DNA of 64,000 bases. It comes from Candidatus Villigracilis propinquus. Lineage in GTDB: Bacteria > Chloroflexota > Anaerolineae > Anaerolineales > Villigracilaceae. Made by a program: the position numbers and the translations under genes. Positions 8,250 through 16,228 of the stretch are shown piece after piece. The stretch is taken from assembly GCA_016714565.1 (NCBI GenBank), contig JADKDM010000007.1, forward strand, positions 145,027-209,026, in the 5' to 3' direction. Numbering within the stretch: the first letter of the stretch is position 1; each line of letters begins with the position of its first letter. Under the pieces are notes generated by a model. It had not been told where the DNA came from, made no database searches, and worked only from the letters and a program-made list of their open reading frames with translations.

Positions 8250-8759
8250 TTATTGGTTTTCCACACCTGCCAACCATGCGCGTATATCCGACTCATGGTC
8301 ATCATGAAAATGGTCAAAAATTTCGCCAACAGGGTAGCGTTGATCGCCCAGCCACACAAGGTAAAACACGCGTTCCCCGTGCTGCAGTTCCTCGATACGG
8401 ACATCCTCAGGCAGTTCTTCGATGACGGCGAAAAACTGCTGAAATACTCGACGGGAGTCATTCAGAACTTCGCTCACCGAACGATCATGATTGGATTCAT
8501 ATATCCACGCATTGATCTCATCATCGGTTTTTAACTGCGCGGGCCAGGGCGGGAGCGGTTCCGGAGCGCCATGAGCCGCAGCCTGTATGCGGGCGGTAAC
8601 CCAAGGCTGATAGCAGGTCAGGTGAGCGACCATATCTTTCATCGACCAATCTCCATTCACGCCAGGTAACTCCATGCGCCCAGTGCTGATATGGTCGAGA
8701 AATTCTTCCCAGTGCTGATGTTCTTCCCTCAACCAGCTCAAGAGTTCAGTTTTTTTCAT
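8250..8759 (-). CDS. DinB/ClbS-like four-helix protein
   Basis: A 169-residue member of the DinB/DUF1706 group of four-helix proteins with a His-based metal site. The family pattern is visible as VNGDWSMKDMVAHLTCYQ (35-52) and the C-terminal DHFHDDHESDIRAWL. Characterised relatives include thiol-dependent transferases and ClbS, which inactivates the genotoxin colibactin. AAAGGAG precedes the ATG. Its position between a YcaQ-like glycosylase and a FEN-type nuclease suggests a protective role, which is inference. Confidence 0.8.
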   Translation of the reverse strand: MKKTELLSWLREEHQHWEEFLDHISTGRMELPGVNGDWSMKDMVAHLTCYQPWVTARIQAAAHGAPEPLPPWPAQLKTDDEINAWIYESNHDRSVSEVLNDSRRVFQQFFAVIEELPEDVRIEELQHGERVFYLVWLGDQRYPVGEIFDHFHDDHESDIRAWLAGVENQ

Positions 8760-8786
8760 GGTTATCTCCTTTAACAGCTAAAATGT

Positions 8787-9656
8787 TCAGCGCCACATCG
8801 TCACCCTATCTACAACACTTTCACTCCGCAATTCCTTGCAAACCTTCCTCAAGCGCGGATACGCTCCCTGCCACTTCAAGTCCGTGAGGTTTTCCTTGAG
8901 CGGAACATCTGTCCGCAGGGTGGATAACTCTCTGAACAATAAAGCATCTTTATAATTCGTTTTTAGATTTTCAAGAAGCGTCGCAGCACGACCCAGACCC
9001 AAACCAAGTTTGTTCGGGTCATCGGGAATCGCCTCGATATGCCTATACTTCGCCAGCACCGTCGAAGTGGACTTCTCACCCCAGCCCTGAATGCCGGGGT
9101 AGCCATCGGCGGAGTCGCCGACCAATGCAAGAAAATCGGGGATAGACTCTGGCCCCACGCCAAATTTCTCAGTCACACCCTTTTCGTTTAGGGTGATTTC
9201 GCGGCGCCTGTCCCAACAGATAATGCGGTCGCCATCCACCATTTGAGTCAAATCTTTATCAACGGAACAAATCACGATCTGCTCCACCGACTTGACCTTC
9301 TTGAACTTCTCCACTGCTGAGGCGATGGCATCATCCGCTTCAAACTTGACCATGGGCCAGGTCACCAATCCCAAGGCTTTGATCGCCGCCTCAGCCACTG
9401 GGAATTGATTCAAAATAACCGGATCTACACCTTCACTCGATTTATAGCCGCTGTACATCTTATTGCGGAATGACTCGATCACATGGTCGAACGCAACTGC
9501 AACATGCGTCACTTCGGGATCGTTTAACAACAGCATCATGCTTCGCAAAAGTCCAAGCGTTGCGCCAACTTCCTGTCCGCTAAGAGATTTCTTCGGCGGC
9601 GCGCCGAAGTGGGCGCGGAAAAGTTCATATGTCCCGTCAACAAGGTGTATTTTCAT
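8787..9656 (-). CDS. 5'-3' exonuclease, FEN/PolI N-terminal type
   Basis: A 289-residue stand-alone flap-endonuclease-like protein corresponding to the N-terminal nuclease of DNA polymerase I. The acidic metal-binding residues sit in HLVDGTYELFR, VKFEADDAIAS, CSVDKDLTQMVD and the helix-hairpin-helix region VGDSADGYPGIQGWGEKS. ATG at 9656 overlaps the upstream stop as ATGA, so it is translationally coupled to the HEAT-like gene; the GTG nine bases further upstream is a weaker choice. Likely work: flap or primer removal and repair synthesis. Confidence 0.9.
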   Translation of the reverse strand: MKIHLVDGTYELFRAHFGAPPKKSLSGQEVGATLGLLRSMMLLLNDPEVTHVAVAFDHVIESFRNKMYSGYKSSEGVDPVILNQFPVAEAAIKALGLVTWPMVKFEADDAIASAVEKFKKVKSVEQIVICSVDKDLTQMVDGDRIICWDRRREITLNEKGVTEKFGVGPESIPDFLALVGDSADGYPGIQGWGEKSTSTVLAKYRHIEAIPDDPNKLGLGLGRAATLLENLKTNYKDALLFRELSTLRTDVPLKENLTDLKWQGAYPRLRKVCKELRSESVVDRVTMWR

Positions 9657-10201
9657 TTTTTCCACACTCCCGCATATTTCTTCTTATATTTCTCATCGTC
9701 TTCCAACTCGATCAATTCCAGCGCCTTTTCCTTGATCGCCTCATCCCTGCTGACATGATACAGGTTTTGCAAATCCACAATGATGTCATAGCGAATCAGG
9801 GTGCAGTTCTTTTCGGTTGCGCATTCTTCAAACCGTTTTCCCAATCCATCTACCACCATCTGCTGTTGCTTCTTCCCGGCCAGCCCCACCTTCCAAATGG
9901 ACTGGAGGCAGTGCCGGGCGGTGACGAATCGTTCATCCATCGTAACCGCCAGCAATCTGTCGAAATCCTTGAACATCCTTCCGTCGGAGTCGCTCTTTGC
10001 AAGATTCGCCAGCAGTTGCGAGGCAATGGCGCGGACATGATTGTCCTTGTGCTTCAGCCCGCCAAGCAGTTTGTCCCACACCTCATATGCCCAATCCACT
10101 GGCTTTTCGGTCTCCTCCATCAAAAAGGAATATGCCTTGTTTTGCAATTCGCGGTCTTCAGAAAACAAGGAATCCAAATTCGTTTGTGTAATTTTATCCA
10201 T
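9653..10201 (-). CDS. HEAT-like helical protein of unknown function
   Basis: A 182-residue, almost wholly helical protein with HEAT-type periodicity (DNHVRAIASQLLANLAKSD; FVTARHCLQSIWKVGLAGKK). ATG at 10201 is preceded by GGAGAGG; the TTG four codons earlier contains that ribosome site. Its stop overlaps the exonuclease start, so the two are made together and may form a repair complex, but no family function is recognised. Confidence 0.75.
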   Translation of the reverse strand: MDKITQTNLDSLFSEDRELQNKAYSFLMEETEKPVDWAYEVWDKLLGGLKHKDNHVRAIASQLLANLAKSDSDGRMFKDFDRLLAVTMDERFVTARHCLQSIWKVGLAGKKQQQMVVDGLGKRFEECATEKNCTLIRYDIIVDLQNLYHVSRDEAIKEKALELIELEDDEKYKKKYAGVWKK

Positions 10202-10228
10202 GAGCCTCTCCAAAATTTACAGAACCGC

Positions 10229-10525
10229 CTAGCCGCCAGCCATGGCTCCCACAATCCGAAAAGACTCAACGCCTGAGACAACTTCGTGTGGAAGCGGAGT
10301 GTTTGGCGGCTCAAGAGACAAATCCAGCCCGCAGGCAAAGAATCGGATGAAGGGACGCCGCTCCAATGTTCCGTAGTCGCGGATCGTTCCACGCAGTACT
10401 GGGTATTGCGCCTCAAGCGCTCCCAGCAGCGAGGCTAGCGTTGCAGCCCCTTCCACCTGAACTTCAATCTCCTTGCCAACCTGGGCTAATGTCCGCAAGT
10501 GATGCGGGAGCACAACACGGATCAT
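10229..10525 (-). CDS. MoaD/ThiS-like sulfur-carrier protein
   Basis: A 98-residue beta-grasp (ubiquitin-like) protein with the VVLPHHLRTLAQVG start and, decisively, a C-terminal AMAGG ending, the diglycine used for adenylation and thiocarboxylation in MoaD, ThiS and related carriers. Its ATG overlaps the upstream stop as ATGA, coupling it to the beta-propeller gene. No MoaE, ThiF or MoeB partner is visible nearby, so the recipient pathway is unknown. A short length and a mid-protein FFACGLDLSLEPPNT insertion distinguish it from canonical MoaD. Confidence 0.8.
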   Translation of the reverse strand: MIRVVLPHHLRTLAQVGKEIEVQVEGAATLASLLGALEAQYPVLRGTIRDYGTLERRPFIRFFACGLDLSLEPPNTPLPHEVVSGVESFRIVGAMAGG

Positions 10526-11637
10526 GGCAGGGTCTGGACTTCAACCGACAGGACGGCTGGGAGATTGCTGGCAATCGGCGTCCAACTATCGCCTGAATCG
10601 GCCGACGCATATACCTGCCCGCCCGTCGTGCCAAAGTACACGCCGCACGAATCAAGCGTGTCCACGGCCATCGCGCTGCGTAAAATGTTGACATAGCAAT
10701 CGCTTTGCGGAAGTCCTTTCGTCAGCGCCTCCCACTCGTTTCCACCGGTACGACTGCGATATACGCGCAGTTTGCCATCGGGCGGAAAATGCTCGGAGTC
10801 ACTCTTGATCGGGACAACGTAAATGGTTTCCGGCTCGTGCGCATGTACTGCGATAGGAAATCCAAAATCGCTCGGCAGGTTGCCGCTCACCTCGTTCCAT
10901 GAGGCGCCCGCGTTATCACTGCGCATCACATCCCAATGTTTTTGCATGAACAAAACATCCGGACGCGAAGGATGCATTGCAATGTTGTGAACGCAGTGTC
11001 CAACTTCCGCTGTTGCATCAGGAAGCTCTGCCCCAGAGTTGAGTCCCTGGTTGATCGGTCTCCAGGACTGACCGCCATCATCGGTGCGGAATGCACCCGC
11101 AGCTGAGATGGCAATGAAGATTCGCCGGGAATCCGCCGGGTCCAAAAGGATTGTGTGCAGGCACATCCCACCTGCACCGGGCTGCCAGAGATTTCCTTTT
11201 ACCTCGCGGAGTCCGGCAAGCTCCTGCCACGTCTGCCCGCCATCCGTCGAGCGGAACAGGGCGGCATCTTCCACGCCCGCGTAGACCGTGTCCGGATCTG
11301 TAAGGGATGGCTCGAGACGCCATACGCGCTTGAACTCCCAGGGATGCTGCGTGCCGTCGTACCAAAGATGTGTGCCAGGAATTCCTTCGTAGGCAAAATT
11401 ATTGCCAACAGGTTCCCATGTTTTGCCGCCGTCGTTGGATCGCTGAATCAATTGCCCAAACCAGCCGGTGGACTGTGACGCATACAGCCGGTTGGGATCG
11501 GCGGGCGACCCGTTCATGTGGTAAATCTCCCAGCCTGCAAAATATGGGCCGTTGACATTCCAGCGCTTGCGCTTTGAATCCGATTCCAAAATAAATGCGC
11601 CCTTGTGGGTGCCGACCAACACTCGTACTCCGCTCAT
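10522..11637 (-). CDS. BNR/sialidase-type beta-propeller protein
   Basis: A 371-residue protein built of BNR/Asp-box-like repeats (S-x-D-x-G-x-T-W pattern: RSNDGGKTWEPV, RSTDGGQTWQEL, RTDDGGQSWRPI, RSDNAGASWNEV, ASADSGDSWTPI). This predicts a six- or seven-bladed propeller such as the Ycf48/sortilin/sialidase fold group. No signal peptide is visible, so it is probably cytoplasmic. Catalytic sialidase residues cannot be assigned. It is translationally coupled to the MoaD-like gene, which suggests the two act together. Confidence 0.82.
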   Translation of the reverse strand: MSGVRVLVGTHKGAFILESDSKRKRWNVNGPYFAGWEIYHMNGSPADPNRLYASQSTGWFGQLIQRSNDGGKTWEPVGNNFAYEGIPGTHLWYDGTQHPWEFKRVWRLEPSLTDPDTVYAGVEDAALFRSTDGGQTWQELAGLREVKGNLWQPGAGGMCLHTILLDPADSRRIFIAISAAGAFRTDDGGQSWRPINQGLNSGAELPDATAEVGHCVHNIAMHPSRPDVLFMQKHWDVMRSDNAGASWNEVSGNLPSDFGFPIAVHAHEPETIYVVPIKSDSEHFPPDGKLRVYRSRTGGNEWEALTKGLPQSDCYVNILRSAMAVDTLDSCGVYFGTTGGQVYASADSGDSWTPIASNLPAVLSVEVQTLP

Positions 11638-11678
11638 TGTCTACTCCTTTTAGTCTAAAGTCCAATCTTGTGTTTCTT

Positions 11679-12227
11679 TTATGCGGCATCATACGCCTGC
11701 TTCAACCATGCAAGCAGTTCTTTATCTATTTGCTTTGGATCCGTGATACGCACGCGATGCGTAACCATGTTGTGCCATGTTCCAGAAGCTTCGAGCCTCG
11801 CTGTTGGCGCAACGCCTTTGAATTTTATGCCAACGTCCAACCGCTCGGCGGAAGATGGCATGACAATGCCAAATTTTTTACCGTTGCGCAGCAAGCTGAT
11901 GTAGGTGCTGGTAGTCCCCACAGAAACATCCGACCCGAACTTGGTAATTTTCGCAGCAAGAACATCATAAACGCCGCGCCAATTTTCTTTTTTGCCTGCG
12001 AATAATTTGGCAATCGCTTCATCCTTCGAAACCTTGGGGGCATCCGCATTCACAATCTCATGTGCAATCACATTGGCGTGACCGTGTCCCAATTCGAACT
12101 CCGATTTGAGCCAGATCATGAGCTCAGGATATTTGGTCAGCCCTTTTTTTTCGGCTAGTTTACGAAAGTCGTCGGGAGTCTTCCCTGTTTTGGCTTTAAT
12201 GGTATCGAGATAAGCTTGATAGGTCAT
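11679..12227 (-). CDS. DUF4287/DUF5655-type protein
   Basis: A 182-residue protein with an N-terminal DUF4287-like segment (YLDTIKAKTGKTPDDFRKLAEKKGL, then GHGHANVIAHEI) and a C-terminal DUF5655-like transport/binding fold (GTTSTYISLLRNGKKFGIVMPS; TWHNMVTHRVRI). These fusions are common among small stress-associated genes next to DUF1801 and SRPBCC proteins, as here. AGGAG precedes the ATG. Function unknown. Confidence 0.8.
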   Translation of the reverse strand: MTYQAYLDTIKAKTGKTPDDFRKLAEKKGLTKYPELMIWLKSEFELGHGHANVIAHEIVNADAPKVSKDEAIAKLFAGKKENWRGVYDVLAAKITKFGSDVSVGTTSTYISLLRNGKKFGIVMPSSAERLDVGIKFKGVAPTARLEASGTWHNMVTHRVRITDPKQIDKELLAWLKQAYDAA

Positions 12228-12240
12228 GAGGTTCTCCTGT

Positions 12241-12618
12241 TTATTTTTTCTTACTACCAGCCGTATTGAAATCCACGGCAGCGCGTATCAATTCTTTCAA
12301 AGCCTTTTCATCAACCTTATCGTTCTCTCCAATATCAATCGCGCGTGTTGCCTTGGCTTCAAGGCCCGCATTAAAAAGACTTTTCGGGTCGGGCAAAGAA
12401 GCACCTTTGAAAAAGTTTAACTTTATATGATCTTTGAAAACCCCACTGGCAACCACATTGCCTTTATACGCCCAAACGGGAACGCCCCATTTCCATTCTT
12501 CAGTGACTTCGGGCGCGATTTTCAAAATCAGTTCGCGAAATTTTGCGATCCACTTTCCACGCCAGTCTGTGAGTTCCTTGATAAATTTGTCGATCTCTTG
12601 CGAGGGAGTCAATGCCAT
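12241..12618 (-). CDS. DUF1801 (YdhG-like) protein
   Basis: A 125-residue DUF1801 domain: WRGKWIAKFRELILKIAPEVTEEWKWGVPVWAYKGNVVASGVFKDHIKLNFFKGA. The family is related to frataxin-like CyaY folds and is sometimes annotated as an iron chaperone. ATG at 12618 has AGGAG ten bases upstream; the ATG nine bases further out would be too close. It sits only 13 nt ahead of the DUF4287 gene on the same strand, so probably one transcript. Confidence 0.82.
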   Translation of the reverse strand: MALTPSQEIDKFIKELTDWRGKWIAKFRELILKIAPEVTEEWKWGVPVWAYKGNVVASGVFKDHIKLNFFKGASLPDPKSLFNAGLEAKATRAIDIGENDKVDEKALKELIRAAVDFNTAGSKKK

Positions 12619-12631
12619 TTTATACATTCTC

Positions 12632-13219
12632 CTATTTTTGCAACTTGATCAAATCTTTCAAGGCTTTTTCGAGCAAAGGTTGTTTCGCCTTAATATCTTT
12701 CATGTCAGCAAAATAAGCCATGCGCCTGTTCTCGTAATTACCTTCCAGCAATTTACTCTTGACCTTGGCGATGTGTGGATTATGAAACACCAAATGGATT
12801 CGTTCCGTCTCCCACAAGTTAAAGGTCACTAGATACTCACCTTTATAATTGAAGGATGGTGCTTTCCATTTAATTTCTTCTGCGATGTCTTTATTCACAC
12901 CCTTGATGATGGACCGCACCGCCTCCACCTCCGCCTTGAGCGGGTGACTGAGATTCTCGATGAATTCATCCACCTTATCCGTGCGGCTGACGGGTGAGCC
13001 TTTCTTCTTCAGCTTCTCCCCTGCCTGCCCATGTTTGAAAGACAAACCATCCGCCTTCAACGTCTCGCGCAGAATGGTGAGGGCTTTGGGTCCCATTCCA
13101 TGCAGTTGAGCAAGTTCCGCTTCCGTGACCTTGGTCAACTGCTTAAGATTTGTATAACCCGCCGCTTCCAAAGCACGTGTAGCGGGTGAACCGATCTTGG
13201 GAAAATTAGAATTTGCCAT
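12632..13219 (-). CDS. Helix-hairpin-helix plus DUF1801 fusion protein
   Basis: A 195-residue two-domain protein. Residues ~1-60 form a helix-hairpin-helix resembling the RNA polymerase alpha C-terminal domain (IGSPATRALEAAGYTNLKQL..LHGMGPKALTILRETL), a non-specific DNA-binding module. Residues ~75-190 are a DUF1801 domain (EIKWKAPSFNYKGEYLVTFN; HLVFHNPHIAKVKSKLLEG). The fusion puts the DUF1801 fold near nucleic acid. It is the first of three closely spaced minus-strand genes ending at the DUF4287 gene. Confidence 0.85.
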   Translation of the reverse strand: MANSNFPKIGSPATRALEAAGYTNLKQLTKVTEAELAQLHGMGPKALTILRETLKADGLSFKHGQAGEKLKKKGSPVSRTDKVDEFIENLSHPLKAEVEAVRSIIKGVNKDIAEEIKWKAPSFNYKGEYLVTFNLWETERIHLVFHNPHIAKVKSKLLEGNYENRRMAYFADMKDIKAKQPLLEKALKDLIKLQK

Positions 13220-13228
13220 CCATACTCC

Positions 13229-14551
13229 TTATGCCAACTCGCCTTCAGGCAAGGTCTCAGGTACATCGTTCATATATCTATCGGAAAGCAATTTGTAATA
13301 TTTTGTGTTCATCGCGATGACGGTCAGGATCAGCCCAATAATACCCGTAACGGTGAACACCAGAGCAATACCTCTAGCGGGTCCGGTGCCGAACCAACTG
13401 CCAATGAGACCAACGCCTGCGCCGGTCGTCATAAACGGGATGAAAAAGGTCTCAGCAATGGGACCAATCAAAAACGTCGTCAGAGGCGAGGCGGATTGTT
13501 CCACGCTGTGAGCAAATCCGAAGACCCGTCCCTGTCTTTCCTGTGGGACAACTTTTTGGAGGATCGTCTGCTCGGCTGCCTCGATGAACGGCACAACGCT
13601 GATATAAATGAACATACCCACCGAAAGCAAAATGATGGACGGTTGAATGGTAAAGACAGCCGAGATGATCCAAATCACGATATTGGCGGCGAACATGGCC
13701 ACCAGCGGATTTTTACCCAAGCCATATTTTGAAATGAACAAGCCACCCACAATAAATCCGCAACTGATCACGGCAAAGAGCAAGCCCCATGTTTCAACCG
13801 AAACGAGGGATAACCCATAGGCATCCATGAGACCCATGAAAGAGCCGCCCAAAAAGTTGTTGATGGTGGCGAAAAGGATCAATGCCATCAAGCCGGGAAT
13901 CGCCGCGACCACGGCAAATGTACCGCGCAGATCTACTTTGGGTTGATGTTCAAGATGCACGATTTCTTTTTCTGGGATCTCTACAAACCATATATGAAGA
14001 ATCGAAAGCATCATCATCGTGATTCCAAGGATCAAAACATAATACATGCCGCCCGCTCCAACTAACAAACCACTGATTGCGGAGCAGATCAAGAAAGCGA
14101 TGCCAAAGGCAGTGCCAGTGAGACCGTTGGCTTTGGCACGCTCCTCTTCAGGAATCAAAATCGTCACCAAAGTTGGCACGGCGATCGAACGGATGTTACC
14201 TGCAATGACACCAACCAAAAGAAGTACGTTAAGAATCCACAACGTAACACTGGTTGGGTCTTTCCATGTTTCGGCAGGCGTGCTTATATAAAGTACAAAA
14301 CCAATTATATAAATGATTAAAGAAATCACGCCTGAAAGGATCATGACATTCTTTTTCTTGTTATGGTCAACCAAGCTGCCAAACCAAATGCCTAAGCTAG
14401 CCGTCATGACAAGATAAATCCCTGAAACGATCGAAGTGGCAGTGACGGATTTGGTTTCAAGGTAAATAAAAAATATCATCGCAAACCAAACCGTCATATT
14501 CGTGACGTTGGCTAAAACCGTATTCGCTAATATTTGATAAAAGGTTTTCAT
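13229..14551 (-). CDS. MFS transporter
   Basis: A 440-residue integral membrane protein with about 12 predicted helices. The major-facilitator loop 2-3 signature appears as GSLVDHNKKKNVM, and KVVPQERQGRVFGFAHS is typical of the MFS group that includes macrolide-type efflux proteins. The start is placed at the ATG of MKTFYQ because the 61 codons before it fall in a palindromic repeat and are not hydrophobic. Substrate unknown; export of a drug or toxic metabolite would suit the neighbourhood. Confidence 0.88.
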   Translation of the reverse strand: MKTFYQILANTVLANVTNMTVWFAMIFFIYLETKSVTATSIVSGIYLVMTASLGIWFGSLVDHNKKKNVMILSGVISLIIYIIGFVLYISTPAETWKDPTSVTLWILNVLLLVGVIAGNIRSIAVPTLVTILIPEEERAKANGLTGTAFGIAFLICSAISGLLVGAGGMYYVLILGITMMMLSILHIWFVEIPEKEIVHLEHQPKVDLRGTFAVVAAIPGLMALILFATINNFLGGSFMGLMDAYGLSLVSVETWGLLFAVISCGFIVGGLFISKYGLGKNPLVAMFAANIVIWIISAVFTIQPSIILLSVGMFIYISVVPFIEAAEQTILQKVVPQERQGRVFGFAHSVEQSASPLTTFLIGPIAETFFIPFMTTGAGVGLIGSWFGTGPARGIALVFTVTGIIGLILTVIAMNTKYYKLLSDRYMNDVPETLPEGELA

Positions 14552-14574
14552 GTGGGTTCCTATTAAGTGTACTC

Positions 14575-14715
14575 GGTGGTTGAGTAGTGGCGTCGTTTGT
14601 TGACGCCACGTATCGAAACCACCAATAACCAGTAAAGTTTTTATACCAAGAGTATTTTTATATCGTGTTGGTCTCGATACGTCCCGCAAAGAGCATGCAG
14701 GGCTACTCGACCAAC
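14575..14715. repeat. Two REP-like palindromes (GGTTGAGTAG / CGTATCGAAACC type)
   Basis: Copy A, 14575-14623: arms GGTGGTT and AACCACC enclosing GAGTA opposite GTATCGA, then a second stem GTGGCGTC/GACGCCAC around a 7-nt loop. Copy B, 14667-14715: GTTGGTC and GACCAAC with the same TCGATAC and TACTC internal loop. They lie in the 183 nt between the BBE oxidoreductase stop and the MFS start. The conserved outer signature with variable inner stem is a repeat family, not a simple terminator. Confidence 0.85.
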
Positions 14716-14734
14716 GGAGTGCTTTTGAACACAC

Positions 14735-16114
14735 TCACTCTTTCGGCGGAATATTCTGATTCAAATGGAACAGATTCGTCGGGTCGTATTTCTTCTTGAT
14801 CTCGCCGAGTCTTTTCCACGTATCGCCAGGGTATGCCGCGCGGACTTGTTTTTTATCCACCTCACCAAGGAAGTTGACGTATGCGCCTTTGTCGCTTTGA
14901 CGTAAGTTCTTTTCGTATTTGGAAATCCAGGCTTCGTGATGGTCTTTCTCTTCAGGGTTGGTGTATAACGCTGCAAGGTTTACCATGATCTTGGATTCAC
15001 GATGGGCAAACGCAGTCGCATCTGCAGGGACACGCGCCATCGCGCCGCCGAGCACACGCAGTTGAGTCACCGCCATCATAGCCGTGGACTTGGCTAAGGT
15101 ATCAAGGATGAACTGAGCTACAGAACTATCCACATGATCGAGGAACATGGTGCGCCCCGCTGCCATGGGATGATAGCCGCCTTCTTCGGGTGGGAACAGT
15201 TCTGAGTAATCCATCGGGTGCAACATGTCTGCATGAGGTGTGGCAATGGCACGGAACTTGGAGATGACCTGTTCCCCTGCTTCTGCGTCACCGGCGTAGA
15301 ACATCATCACAAACAAGATCAATTTGCCATGTATATCTTCTGAAAGGAAAGGCATGGGGGGGGCGGGCATCACGGTCAAGATGGTGGAAAGTTCATCGGG
15401 AGCAGAATCAGCTTCGGCTAAGAAAGAGGCGATGGCGTCCGCTGTGGCAGGCAGGACTAACATCCCGCCGTAGCCTTTATCCAGTTTGTGAAGTTTAAAT
15501 TTAAAACGAGTTGCCACGCCAAAATTGCCGCCTCCGCCGCGGATCGCCCAGAAGAGATCGGCGTGAGAATTTTCATCCACGTGAAGTAATTGCCCATCGG
15601 CTGTGACCACTTCTGCGGCGAGCAGGTTATCAATGGTCAGCCCATATTTGCGGACGAGATAACCAACGCCGCCGCCAAGCGTGATGCCGCCCAAACCGAC
15701 CGAGCCGGTATCACCAAAGCCGGTGACAAATCCATGCGCGCCGACTTCGGCTGTATATTCGCCTGCGGTCATTCCCGATTCAACCCAGGCGGTTTGATTC
15801 TCGTGATCGATCTCCAATTTTTTCATTGTGGAGAGGTCGAGCACAATGCCGCCATCGCTGGTGCAGTGACCCGCATTGCTGTGACCGCCGCTGCGAACGG
15901 CGAGTTCAAAGCCATGTTCGCGTGCCAATGAAACCAGACGCGATACATCGCCCGCATCTGCCGCGCGGACAATGGCTGCGGGATGTTTATCCATGCCGCC
16001 ATAAAAGGGTGTGCGCGCTTCTTCATAACGCGGGTCATCGGGTGCGATGACCTTGCCGTTGAATAGTGCTCTCAATTCTGAAACAGAGGGGGGGAGTATT
16101 TTTTGTGCCGTCAT
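14735..16114 (-). CDS. FAD-linked oxidoreductase, BBE (berberine bridge) type
   Basis: A 459-residue VAO/p-cresol-methylhydroxylase-fold flavoprotein. The N-terminal FAD-binding domain has the covalent-attachment segment VRSGGHSNAGHCTSDGG; the His after GG is the usual 8-alpha-histidyl site. The GxxSVGLGGITLGGGVG loop lacks the cysteine used for a second covalent bond in GOOX-like enzymes, so single-point attachment is predicted. The C-terminal YTNPEEKD..AYVNFLG..YDPTNLFHLNQNI block is the BBE domain. ATG at 16114 follows GGAGAC. The likely reaction is oxidation of a sugar or secondary metabolite, substrate unknown. Confidence 0.9.
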   Translation of the reverse strand: MTAQKILPPSVSELRALFNGKVIAPDDPRYEEARTPFYGGMDKHPAAIVRAADAGDVSRLVSLAREHGFELAVRSGGHSNAGHCTSDGGIVLDLSTMKKLEIDHENQTAWVESGMTAGEYTAEVGAHGFVTGFGDTGSVGLGGITLGGGVGYLVRKYGLTIDNLLAAEVVTADGQLLHVDENSHADLFWAIRGGGGNFGVATRFKFKLHKLDKGYGGMLVLPATADAIASFLAEADSAPDELSTILTVMPAPPMPFLSEDIHGKLILFVMMFYAGDAEAGEQVISKFRAIATPHADMLHPMDYSELFPPEEGGYHPMAAGRTMFLDHVDSSVAQFILDTLAKSTAMMAVTQLRVLGGAMARVPADATAFAHRESKIMVNLAALYTNPEEKDHHEAWISKYEKNLRQSDKGAYVNFLGEVDKKQVRAAYPGDTWKRLGEIKKKYDPTNLFHLNQNIPPKE

Positions 16115-16161
16115 ATTATTAAAGTCTCCAAATTCTCTACAGGTCGAACGGTTATTCATAC

Positions 16162-16214
16162 CGTCCCGAAGGTTTGAGGGTAAAACAAAATTGATTCACG
16201 AATCCTTCGGGACG
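16162..16214. repeat. Inverted repeat CGTCCCGAAGG with 31-nt loop
   Basis: Perfect 11-bp arms, 16162-16172 and 16204-16214, filling most of the 114-nt gap between the UvrA-like gene and the BBE oxidoreductase. No T tract, so more repeat-like than terminator-like. Confidence 0.75.
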
Positions 16215-16228
16215 TTTTACACAGGAAG

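Noticed and set aside
14575..14715. CRISPR-like array from repeated palindromes
   Set aside because: Only two divergent copies, no regular spacer series and no cas genes.
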